Shown here piece by piece: positions 45,851-56,210 of a stretch of 64,000 bases of DNA. The translations under genes were made by a program, and so were the position numbers. The stretch covers positions 19,680 to 83,679 of the forward strand of contig MNCI01016591.1 of NCBI GenBank assembly GCA_015680685.1, read 5' to 3'. Position 1 is the first letter of the stretch, and the number at the start of each line of letters is the position of its first letter. This stretch comes from Gnetum montanum (lineage: Eukaryota; Streptophyta; Gnetopsida; Gnetales; Gnetaceae). Below the pieces are notes generated by a model that was not told the DNA's origin, ran no database searches, and saw only the letters and a list, made by a program, of their open reading frames with translations.

Positions 45851-48800
45851 CCTATTTTGAGGCTTCCACACTGAGATCAACATTGAAATAGGGATCCTTA
45901 ATATTGAGACTAATGAAAATAGGTTTTGAAATTTTCAGAGGTCCAAAACAAAGGTCTTAGGACCTTCCCAAGGTAGCATAGTGTTAGATCCATAAAAATT
46001 GGACTCCCCAAGGGTCTGTAAGGTTCAAAAAGCAAGTTCTAAAGTCTTCCCCCATTGTTTCAATGTAGGCCAACATGGAAAAAAAGGGAGTTCAACATGG
46101 GGAACCAAATTCAAAGCAAAACTAAGGTCAAACATGGTCAAACAAGTAGCTAGAGTCTAGATCTAGAACATTTGCACCTTCCAACCTCATTTTAAGGCAA
46201 TTTGAGGCCATTTTGAGGGTCAATAGGTGTTGAAATGAATTTCCCCTTTTTTCCATGTTATGCATAGTATCCTCAACATGGAGAAATAGGGGGATACTTA
46301 TTTGATAAATTCAAAATGATTTTGGAGTACTTTAACCAGGTTTCTAGGCCACTATGGCTATAGACTTCGATTCTATAAGTTTCTACCTAAGTTTGGACAT
46401 GTTTGAAGGCTGTTTAAAGGTACTTAACGTCTCCCCCTATTTCCATGCTAGGGGAGTTACTCTAGCATGGAAGAATGGGGGGAATGGATTTTGGAGGTTG
46501 AAATGAGGTCAAACAAGTGAAATTTTGAGGCTATGAGGTCTTGGGCTTCTCTGATGAAGATCTTTAGCTTCTAAGGATGTCATATTGCCTCCAAAATTGG
46601 AAAATTAACTCCCCTTATTTCCACATTATGGAAATTACCCCAGCATGAAGAAAGCAAGAATCTTAGATCTAGACCAATTTCTATCATAATCAACTATGCA
46701 TGTCACCTCCTAGGGCTGCTAGGGTTAAGGGCTATGGATCCATGTCAAAATTTAATATTTTTGGGCATCACTAAGTGGTTTCTTAACTTTTTCCTTTTCT
46801 TCCATGTTAAGAATAGAAAGAAAAACATGGAAAACAATGGGGGATGGATTTTTGACCTATTTTAACCTCAATTAACTTTGTATATCAACCTCTAGGGATA
46901 CCAAGGTCAAGGACTAGGGTTTGAAGCTAAAACTTATCATTTTAAACATTTTTTAAGTGGTTTTTGGACTTCCACCCCTTTTCCATGCTAGGGATTTCAT
47001 TCTTGGCATGGAAAATTGGAGGAAAATCGTTTTGAGGCTTTATGATCACTTCTTGTCATGCATGTGGCCTTCTAACGTCACTGGCAATGATGGTTAATTT
47101 CTAGTATCAAATTTTTCCTGTCTTAAAGGTTGATGAGTGGTTTTTTGGCTTCCCCCATTTTTTCCATGCTAGGGCTTCTATTCCCAACCTAGAAAAATGG
47201 GGGGGAAGCTCTATGATCATTTTTGACCATTTTCAGCCATGCATGTAGGTTTCTAAGGTCATTAATGTCAACTTCTAACACTTGATGTCAAAATTCACTA
47301 TTTCAAGTTTATTGAGGAATTTTTCAAACTTCCCCCACTTTCTCCACATTGGGGCTTCCATGTTCAACTTTGAAAATTTGGGAAAAATATTTTTGGTCAT
47401 TTTTTATCATTTCAATCATGCATGCAGGCTTCCTAGGTTGCCAGCATCGATTGCTAAAATATAATGTTAAAATTTCATTATTTCAAGGTTAATAAGGTAT
47501 CTTTGAACTTCCCCCCTTTTCCACATTAGGACTTCCATGCTCAGCATGGAAAATTTTTGGAAAATATTTTTTACCATTTTTGGTCATTTTTGGGCATGCA
47601 TCCAGGCTTCCTAGGTTGTCGACATCAACTGCTAACATCTAATGTCAAAGTTTGGTTGTTTTAATGTTTTCAAGGTATTTTTTTTTTTAAACCAAACAAA
47701 CCCCCCCCCCCCCCCCCCCCCCAACCTTTCTCTTTCCATGTTGGTGCTTCCATTCTTAGTGTGGATGAATGGGGGAAAAGCTTTTTGGTCTTCTATGGCA
47801 ACTTTCAAGCATGCATGCACATTCACAAGGTTACTGATGTCACCTGCTACCATCTAAGATTGAAATTTGGCTATTTCAAGGGTCATAATGCATTTTTTAG
47901 ACTTTCCCCATTTTTTCCACACTAGCTCTTCCATTATTAGCATATTAAATTGGGTGAAAATCATTTTTGATTAGTTTTGGTTGACTTGGCTATGCATGAG
48001 TTCTCACAAGGTTGCTAGTGTTGGCCATTAATGCTTAGAATCAAGATTTGTTTGTTTTGGGGCAATGAGATGGTTTTTAGGCTTTCCCCCTTATTTTTCA
48101 TAGTGGGGGTAAAAGGATCAATGTCAAGAAGATCCTCTTCAATGGAACAAGTTAGATTTAAATCAATAGTTGACCAATCATGCATGTCGACCTCAAGGGT
48201 TGCTAGTGTTGATGGTCAATGTTGGACGTCAATATTTGATAGTTTGGAGGCTCCTGAGTGCCTCATGAAATCTTCCCCTTTATTCCATCCTAGGAATGGT
48301 AGCCCAAGCATGGATGAGAGGGGGATGATAGATTTGTATCATTTATAACCCATTTTGGAGCTTCTAGGAGCTCTTGAGGGTTTCAGTAGGGTCTAGGGGT
48401 TACTGGGCATCAAGAAATGGTCATTATGTCATCAATCTAGGTCAATTCTAGCTTTCCCCCATATATCCACACTGAATATGAGAGGATTAGTATGGAAGAA
48501 TCCTTTCTAAGTGTACAACATCAAATCCTAGATATTAACTAGCTTTGACTAAGTTTGATGAGGTTCCAAGGCTAGCGGAGATGCTTAGAGGGGTTCTGGG
48601 TCATGTGGGGTTCACTTTCGGATCAAGCTTATGCTAGATGAGTGTTGGGAGGCCATAGTGAGTTCTAACCCATTCTTCCACACTAGGCACTATTGCCCCA
48701 ACATGAAAATCCATGGTGCTTAGCCATCTTCATGTCTTGCCTAGTTTTAGAAACTCAAGGTTGAGAAAGGTAAGTCTGGGTTACTAAAAAATAAAAAGAT

Positions 48801-48900
48801 GTTGGAATGCTAATAAAATTGTAAAAGAATGAACATGTTTCTATGCTAGGAGTGGCATTCCCAGTGTGGAAGTATTAAATCAAGGTTTTCATAATATTTG
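45850..48900. repeat. ~180-bp tandem array with inverted-repeat core (A2 spacer)
   Basis: About 16 diverged units spaced mostly 175-190 bp. Cores lie near 46.07, 46.25, 46.44, 46.62, 46.80, 46.98, 47.16, 47.34, 47.52, 47.73, 47.92, 48.10, 48.28, 48.46, 48.67 and 48.84 kb. Each core reads like CCCCCATTTTTTCCATGCTA, a GGGCTTCC centre, and an AGCATGGAAAAATGGGGG-like right arm, so the two arms can pair. A 22-C run (47,701-47,722) interrupts one unit. Coding potential is nil in most units. Confidence 0.88.
47701..47722. repeat. Poly-C tract (22 C)
   Basis: Uninterrupted run of 22 C inside the array core of one unit, where the others have 4-6 C. Shortly after a poly-T run. Confidence 0.95.
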
Positions 48901-49325
48901 AAGCATTATAATTAACAACAAATCTCAATGTTGATGCATATTTTGGCTAAAAGGGAAGATGCAAGGTGGTGCCCATAATCCAAAAATTTAAAATTTTGAA
49001 AAGTGAAGTTGTTTCTCTCCCCCACCCTAAAACCAATGTGAACAAGACCTTCCCTCATTTTTCTTTAGTGCACTTGTAGTTATGGTGCATTGAATTAACA
49101 ATTGGGGTTTTGTTTAGCTTTGAGATGGGTTTTATATGTTAGCTTTTACAATTTTTGATCATAACTATCATTCCATACCAATAGTGCATTAAAGGAGAGC
49201 TATGGTAGAGACTCTAGTGGCAAAACACAACCAATATTTAGTGTCAAAGCCTCCCATCTCCCCTACAACTAGCGTAGAACTTCTATGTTCTCCCAATTTT
49301 CATCTTCCTCAACATTAAGCCTGCC

Positions 49326-49453
49326 ATGTCACCAAAACATAGTGGAGGAAAGAGCAAGAATCCCACAATCCAAAGGATGGATGAACATTCTATGGAGTTA
49401 TTAAAGGTTCCTAGGCCTATCTCCATTCAGGCCCCATCTGTTACTACTCCAAG
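49326..49453 (+). pseudogene. Antisense small ORF, exon-1-like piece (A2 copy, best preserved)
   Basis: Plus strand, antisense to A2. ATG at 49,326 opens MSPKHSGGKSKNPTIQRMDE then HSMELLKVPRPISIQAPSVT and TPR, reaching CCAAG before GTAGGC at 49,454 (TAG stop at 49,455 if unspliced). It aligns with the A0 piece at 39,496-39,621 over ~33 residues. Basic N-terminus; no recognisable domain. The LTR faces the other way, so transcription would need its own promoter, which I could not locate. Confidence 0.6.
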
Positions 49454-50678
49454 GTAGGCAATTCTACCTATTTTTTCCTTTGTTTTTTGTGATTTCCTTA
49501 GTTTTTTGCTTTCTAGATGTTGAGGCCATTTTTTCAAATCTAATCTATTAAGGTGATTAAAATGGAATTTTTATAAAATCCCATCTCTTATTTTTTCTAC
49601 TCTCATGTAGATCTATAGCTGTTTTATTGCTTTATCTTTTGTAGATTAGATTTTGACAACACAGCTTTTTATTTTGTGCTTTTTTCTCAAAATCTTAGGG
49701 TATGGCCATTTTTTTCAGATCTAGGCCTTACGATTTGTTAAAATTAACTCTTAGAAAAATTATACCCTATTATTTTCATGTGAATTTAAATGGATTTTGA
49801 TGCTTTTGGCTATTTCGATCATTTTATTGGCTATATGAAATTTTAGCTTTAGGATTTTTGAAATTTTGCAACAAAAAAGCAAGACAAGTTGTGTACTTTT
49901 TTCTAGTCATGGATGCATAGGTATTGGCTTGAGATTTCCAACGGAGTTGGAATCACTCTGATTGGACTTAAAACAAATTTTTTATGAATTTTTTGCTCAG
50001 GTTTTGTGAATTAAGGAAAAACTCATAGTTGTAGTACATAACCCAAAATAGAAGGGTTTGATATGCTTAATTTTGCTTTTCTAGAAGAGTAAAAGCTTTT
50101 TTCTATTTTAAATAAGTTTTTACTATGGCTTCATGGTTTTTTCAAATTTTTTCATGCTTTTGCTAAATTTGTCCATAGTTTAGATTGTTTTTCCAAATTT
50201 ACACATGCTTTACATAATTTTAGATGCTTTTTCCAACTTTATCCACAATTTACATGCTTTTCTTAAATTTATGCATAATTTAGAAAAGACATAATTTTGT
50301 CTATAATTTGTTTCTATAAATGTTATGAAATATGATAACAATGCTTTTATGGAATTTCTCAAGCTAATTTAGATAAACATCTAAGAGCTTTGTACAAAGG
50401 CTAATTTCACCTCTGACTTAGGAAGTGTTTTCTAAATTTATTGAGAAATTCTAATTGGTCATGATGCAAGGATATGCAAGGTTGTAATAATGATTTCTTG
50501 TGAAATTACTTAGACTAAATTATATAAACACCTTAGAGCTTTATACAAAGGCTAATTTCACCTCTAAGTATGGTGTTTTCCAAACTTGTTAAGAAATTCT
50601 AATTTATCACAATGTTCTTGTTTTGAGTTATGAATTTTGCTATGGGTTACTAACTGGCTATATGTTATTACATTTCAG
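49454..50678 (+). other. Intron-like gap of the antisense ORF (A2)
   Basis: Starts GTAGGC, ends CATTTCAG, is T-rich on the plus strand, and has a perfect branch-point consensus TACTAAC at 50,648-50,654, 24 bases before the AG. A0 and A1 keep TACTAAT at the same place. Phases do not fit a simple two-exon model: the donor leaves two bases of a codon, while the conserved frame after the acceptor starts at a codon boundary. Confidence 0.5.
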
Positions 50679-50771
50679 GCCTTAGGAGACATTGGCAACC
50701 CTAATAGTAAGGGTGGAAATGACCCACCACTTCCCCCTCTAGATGCTACTCAACAGCCTCCTTCAGTTTAG
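50679..50771 (+). pseudogene. Antisense small ORF, exon-2-like piece (A2 copy)
   Basis: Reads ALGDIGNPNSKGGNDPPLPP then LDATQQPPSV and a stop at 50,769-50,771. Homologous pieces: A0 38,834-38,908 and A1 25,665-25,771. All three end shortly after an acidic, proline-rich stretch. Confidence 0.6.
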
Positions 50772-51049
50772 CATGTTGGCTATTTGTTTTTATTTTCATG
50801 TTGATGGCTATGGTTAGCCAAAATTATGTTATGGATGGATTTCCTTTCGCATCATTGCTACACATGGTAGTTATGGCTATATGACATGGACATTTTAATT
50901 TTAAATTTGAATATTGGTTTTATTTCTTTAGCTATATGCATCTATGTTGTAAACAGTAAAAATGTTTAGGTTGATGTTTTTGGTTGTAACATTAAATCAA
51001 TGTGATAATAGGCTAAAGAAAAGAGATATAATAATCAAAGGAACGTTTG

Positions 51050-51205
51050 CTAGTTTTAGGCCATCACTGGCATAGGTTATATAGTTTTGTAAGTTTAAGG
51101 CCATGGCAAGCCATAAGGCCATTTTAATGTCTTAGAAAATGAGAATGCCAATTTAAGATCATAGCATACTGTAGTGCTAGTTTTAGGCCTTAGCAAGCCA
51201 TGTTT
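51050..51205. repeat. GGCC junction motif cluster (A2, after protease)
   Basis: Four units such as GCTAGTTTTAGGCCATCACT and TAGTTTTAGGCCTTAGCAAG. Confidence 0.78.
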
Positions 51206-51359
51206 AAAACATAAGTAAAAATAAAGAAAGGTTGTAACAAATAGGTAACAATGTAAATAAATTTAAGGCTACATGCATAAGCTATGTGCATAACCAAGAT
51301 ATAATAAATTGCAAAAGAAAAAATAAGGCTATTTGGCTATCATTGCATTTGGTCATAGA

Positions 51360-52300
51360 GGTGTGGGAAGGTTATGGTAAACCTCACTTGTGTAGACTCT
51401 TTCTAATCTTTGCAAAATTAGGGAGTGAGTAAGGCCTACTTTACACAAGCTTGTATTCAACATCCCCTTTGCTTAAAACGTTAAAAGGAAATCCATCCCA
51501 TAATTTGTCAGATTGCTTCTCATTGTCATCATTGGATATCTTAGATTCTTGCTCTTCATGACTAGAAACTTCTTCTTGAAGCTCAACTTTGGACCCTTGT
51601 TCTATGCCCATTTTGTTGATAGCTAGGGGAGCTACATTGTCACCATGAATGATGATTTCACTTCCCTCATAAGGAAGGAAAATTTCCTGATGGATGAACA
51701 AGGAGATAGCTCATAATTGAGCCAAGCAAGGTCTTTTGAGAACCAAGTTGAATCTTGGGGTCTCTTCCACCACCAAGAAGTTCATGGTTATAGGAAATTG
51801 TTCTCTGACTACAAAATCCAAGGAGATAGACCCCTTGATAGAAACTCTTGATCCATTCAAGGACTTCAAATCTGTGGTGACCATAGGTTGTACCTACTCA
51901 ATTAAGCCCAAGCATTCAATGATGGTGCATGGGATGATGTTAGTTGCTACTCCATAACTAACATGCACCTGATGTATTTTAAATTGTCCTATTCATATGG
52001 TTATGAATAAAGGGGTTGTAGTCACCTTGCCATTTTTGGGATTAACCTTAATTTTGCTATTATGAAATGTTAATGATGTCAACTACCCCTCCCCTAGTGA
52101 GGGAGGAATCATCACTACATGGATGGCTTCCTCATTAGCAGGGATGTCCTCACTAACTACTATGAAAGTTAACATTTTGAATAGAGCCTCATGATATGTG
52201 GTGGAAGTCATGATTAAGTTATATAAACTTCAGGTTGTATTTTTCTACTAGAGTGATCACCTGACTTAGGCAATTACACTAAGGATGTTTTTGTTGTTGG
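51360..52300 (-). pseudogene. Protease of A2
   Basis: 51,441-51,701 reads MFIHQEIFLPYEGSEIIIHG then DNVAPLAINKMGIEQGSKVE, the C-terminal end of the aspartic protease followed by an acidic linker. A0's protease shows the same block after LILRRPSLAKF. The active-site part (52.0-52.2 kb) is frameshifted. The protein ends at about 51.36 kb and, unlike in typical elements, RT does not follow directly. Confidence 0.78.
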
Positions 52301-55023
52301 TTGTGGGCTTGTCATCCCAATTGTGCTTTACTTCCTTCTTGCATCCCAAAATTCAAACCTTGACTTTAGGCTATGACTTTTGTGGCTCTTTTTCATTGTT
52401 TTGGTCATGGGCTTTATTGTCCTCCTGTGACTTGTTGGTTGAAGGAGATGGGGTAAAGGAGGTCATTGTTATAGCTAGAATGGAAGTGGACTTCAATGGA
52501 TTCACTACCTTTCATACCTCCATTTTCTTGTCTCCCTTATTATCAAGTGTTTTCTTATGCTTCTTCCTTTGGTTGGCTGAAATCTTTTAGTTGCCAACTA
52601 TTGGTTGTAACAAAGAGGAAATAGCATTGGCCACCATAAGGGATCATTGTGCATTTCATTGGGCTATAGCTATTTGGGTTGTATTGGATTGGAAGATCTT
52701 GATGACAAAAGGCTTCCTTAGAGGCATTCACAATTGTACTCTCACAATTAAGGGAGTTCTTGAGCTATGGGAAGCTGAAAAGGCTCTTTTGTTGTATAGG
52801 GGTACTTGGATCATGAAAGGTTCTCTGGTAGGTCTCCAGTTGTCATTGATGTTGAATGCTGAGATAACATGGGGACTATTGTTAGCATTCAATGGATCTT
52901 TATAGACCGACATGGACTAATTTTGTCAATAAACTATGTTAGAAGCATCTAAGACTAATTTCCACCTATCTATCATCCTTTGCAAGTCATCATCCAGCAC
53001 AAGGCAGAAGTTTGTATCATGACCAGGCAATTGATGATAGTGGAAAAAGTGATCTAGCTTAAAGTATTTAGGCAACTAGGGATCATCCTTCATTACCCAA
53101 GTGAAATCCTTGGCTATTTCACATAGTCACTCATGTTTCTTTTGAGTGGCTTCAATCATTTTCTTATGTTGTATACGTCCACTTCTTAATAATTGGTCTA
53201 GCAACTTGGATTGTCTTAATGGCAATGTAGTATATTTAGACCTATCCTTCCTTTCAAAGTTAGGTCTACTTGTTGTCAGTGTAGTGATCCTAGAATTTGA
53301 TGGTTGGTTACTATGGTCAATTGGTAGGTGCCTTGGGCAAGTTCACCCTCAACCCTTGGTTTGAGGTCTTGGCTTCCTTGGTCATAGTTGCTACACTAGT
53401 GTTGCTTTGTTTTCTTTTTTCTTGTCTCCTCAAGCATGTTGGTTTTTATATGATATATAGATTGGATCATCATTGGCCTCAATGGCATACTCTATGTTTT
53501 TGGTTTGCAAGAATGCTTGGCTTAGAGATGATGGATCAAGGTAGTAGAGTTTAGACCTGATGAAGTCATTAACCGCTCCCTTGAATATGGCTAACAAGTG
53601 GGCTTTGGCTATGGGCTTTGGTATATCATTCAGCATTCCATTCCACTAATAAATGAATTTTTATATGGGTTCTAAGGACCCCTACTTGACCTTCATGAGT
53701 TGGTTAAGCATTGTGTTAGGCTTTAATTTATACTTGAAGTGGTTGACAAATTAGGCTACCAAGTCTTCTAGAGAGGACATAGATCCTCTGGGTAATTCAT
53801 GATACCAATCAAGTGCTTTCCCAGTTAAAGACATAGGAAAAATCCTCATGATGGTACGAGGCCATGGCTACAAGAGTAAGCATTTAGATCAAAAGGTAAT
53901 AAGGTGAGAATTAGGTTCACCTTCTCTATTATACTTACTAAATTGGAATGGGGACTCTAGGAGGAAGTATCAAGGATGAGACTACAGGACTTATGAAATC
54001 ATCTTGGTAGAAATTCATAATCTTAAATATTTGTATGATAGAGGCTTTAAGCCTCTTCAATTTCTTTATTAAGTCTTGGATCATTTGGAAGGCTTGATCC
54101 AAGCCTTGTGCTAGCCCCATAGTTTTCAAGGTATGCACGTAAGGTTATGGTGTTTATTGTGAAGCTTTTGGCCTCATTATGGATTACATGATGGAAGGAA
54201 AAGGTTGTGCTATGGTTGTGGCTTGTGGGCCAAATAAAGAAAAATATTTTTTTGCTAGCACTTGAGGCACAAATGAGACAAACATGATGTGTGACCCTTA
54301 TGTTGCTGGGGATCTCATGGTGGATCCCATGTAAGTAATTAAAGGATTTGCTATAGTAAAAGTCACCATTGATGGTTTTGTATATCATGGCTATTTTGCA
54401 AATGACATTAATATGTTATAGTTTTTTGTTGGTGGCATTGACTGAGTGTGATGTGTTGCCACAACTAGTATGGGATTTGCCACAGTGGAGTGTAGAGAAC
54501 TCAAAGATGGTGGCACCATGCCCATGGAGAAAACAAAGGCATTAGGGGAAGATTTTGTGACATTGGGGAATGTTTGTTGGAACAAACCTACAAGGATTTT
54601 TTTAGGCTTAGATTCTACCCTAAATTCATGCTCTTCTTCCTATTGTTCCCCAAAGTTATCCCAGTGATCTTCCTCCTCTACGGTAATCAATTGGGCTAGG
54701 ACACTATAATAGATGTTGTCAAGAGGAATTTTTTTATATGGGAAAGGGATGTAGTCTTTCCCATCCCTATGTATGAGCTTAAATTTCCTTTTGGCTTTAG
54801 CTTCAATTTAGGTAATTATCATGCCTGCCTGTAATTTGGCACAAATGAAGTTATAGCAATCTTCATTAATGGTTGCAAAATTAGGACTCTCCTCTCTTAC
54901 TCTCCATGATTGCCTACACTCAATGAATGTAGGATCTTTGGGATCATACACCCTCATGACTTGTTGGTTATGATCCTTTCTAGTGAAGGTGAGGGGAAAT
55001 TTGATAAAGTTTTGAAAACACAT
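52300..55023 (-). pseudogene. gag of A2
   Basis: Minus strand, N- to C-terminus from 55,023 to about 52,300. N-terminal INEDCYNFICAKLQAGMI (54.81-54.90 kb). A variable region (54.05-54.6). LPPRVPIPI then FSKYN (53.94-53.97). PIAKAHLLAIFKGAVNDFIR and SKLYYLDPSSLSQAFLQTKN (53.43-53.64), the capsid core. Then NDNWRPTREPFMIQVPLYNK (52.73-52.91). The order is the same in A0, A1 and A3. Open pieces are separated by stops. The plus-strand open frames here (e.g. 52,285-52,905) are antisense shadows. Confidence 0.82.
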
Positions 55024-56183
55024 GGCTATAATACTGAGAATTGTTTAAACAAAATAGGCTATAAATGTTAAAATAAGAGTAAATTCTAGTGAATGGAATT
55101 AAACTCTTAGAGAAAATTAAACTGAATGAAAAATGATATACTTACTATAATTAGTAATTGGGAAATAAAAGGTGACTTTACCCTTTTACAAGAAATATAA
55201 TATTGACAATGTTGGCATTAAAGCTCACCCAGGTTGGCTCCCCAAGTGCCTATATGCTAGGTATGGCAAAGGGGAAAGAAGGAAGGTGAGATAATGGAAA
55301 TCTCACACCTTCTTATTCGAATGTTGGAGAGAGGAGGGAAAGTTTGAAGACCAAAATGGAAAATTGGTAGTTTCCAAATATGGTTTTGGTAGGTTACCAA
55401 CTTTCACCAAAAAGGAGTAGAAAATAGGCTTCCTTGGTATGGAAACCAACATTGGTTTTGTGACAACTATTATGGCAACAAAAATTAAATGTTTATTAAG
55501 GCTTCCATGTTGGCTTTATTCTAGGAGTTCACAATAGATGTTGTGAAATTCCAACACCCAAACCACCTGTAGGGTCCATGCTAAGGTTGCTACCAGAGGG
55601 AGGAGTAAAGACAATGTTGGATTCCTTGGGACTTTTGGCTAAAAGAAATGGCTTTCAACTTAACAAAAGCAAATCTGGTTATAAAATTGGTTTCAAACTT
55701 CACCAACATTGGCCTCCCAACTACTTCCATGCTAGAGGGGGGAAAGAAGAGGGGTGAGATGATGGAAATCTCACACCTACTACCTCAACATTGATGGTGG
55801 GAAAGGTTGAAAACCAAAGTGAAAAGTTAGTATTTTTACACTAAAATTGTTTCTAGGCAACTGCTAATTCTCTTAGTTTGGAAAACTGGGAGGGAAACTC
55901 AACTCATGAATGAGCTAAACCACCAACTTTTGGAAGCTAGAAAATAAACTTTTGGCAACAAAAAAATGGGGGAAAGAGACATCAATGCTAGCTTTGGGCC
56001 TTAAAATTCATAGCAAGTGTTATGAGAAGCCAAAGCTCACCCACTTGCAACTTCCATGCTATAGTTTTGGTCATAGGGAGAAAAACCAACATTGATATTT
56101 CAAGGGTTTTGGCTATAAAAAATGAAGGAAAATCTTGCAAATGTCTATGAAAATATTAGGTCTCACTACAAAATTTAGGCAAA
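55024..56183 (-). other. 5' leader of A2
   Basis: Non-coding stretch between PBS and gag, with repeated CAACATTGG/CCATGTTGG motifs and GATGATGGAAATCTCACACC repeated at 55,755 and, diverged, near 55,292. Confidence 0.65.
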
Positions 56184-56203
56184 GGCCCTTCTTCTAGTGC
56201 CAA
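56184..56203 (-). other. PBS of A2
   Basis: Minus-strand TTGGCACTAGAAGAAGGGCC, seven bases after the LTR end; two changes from the A3 version. Confidence 0.82.
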
Positions 56204-56210
56204 GAAAAAC

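Noticed and set aside
47642-47857. Paired plus and minus open frames with a P- or G-run
   Set aside because: Produced by the poly-C run inside the tandem array.
52285-52905. Two adjoining plus-strand open frames of about 100 codons
   Set aside because: They lie antisense to the gag/protease of A2 and have no cross-copy conservation in that frame.
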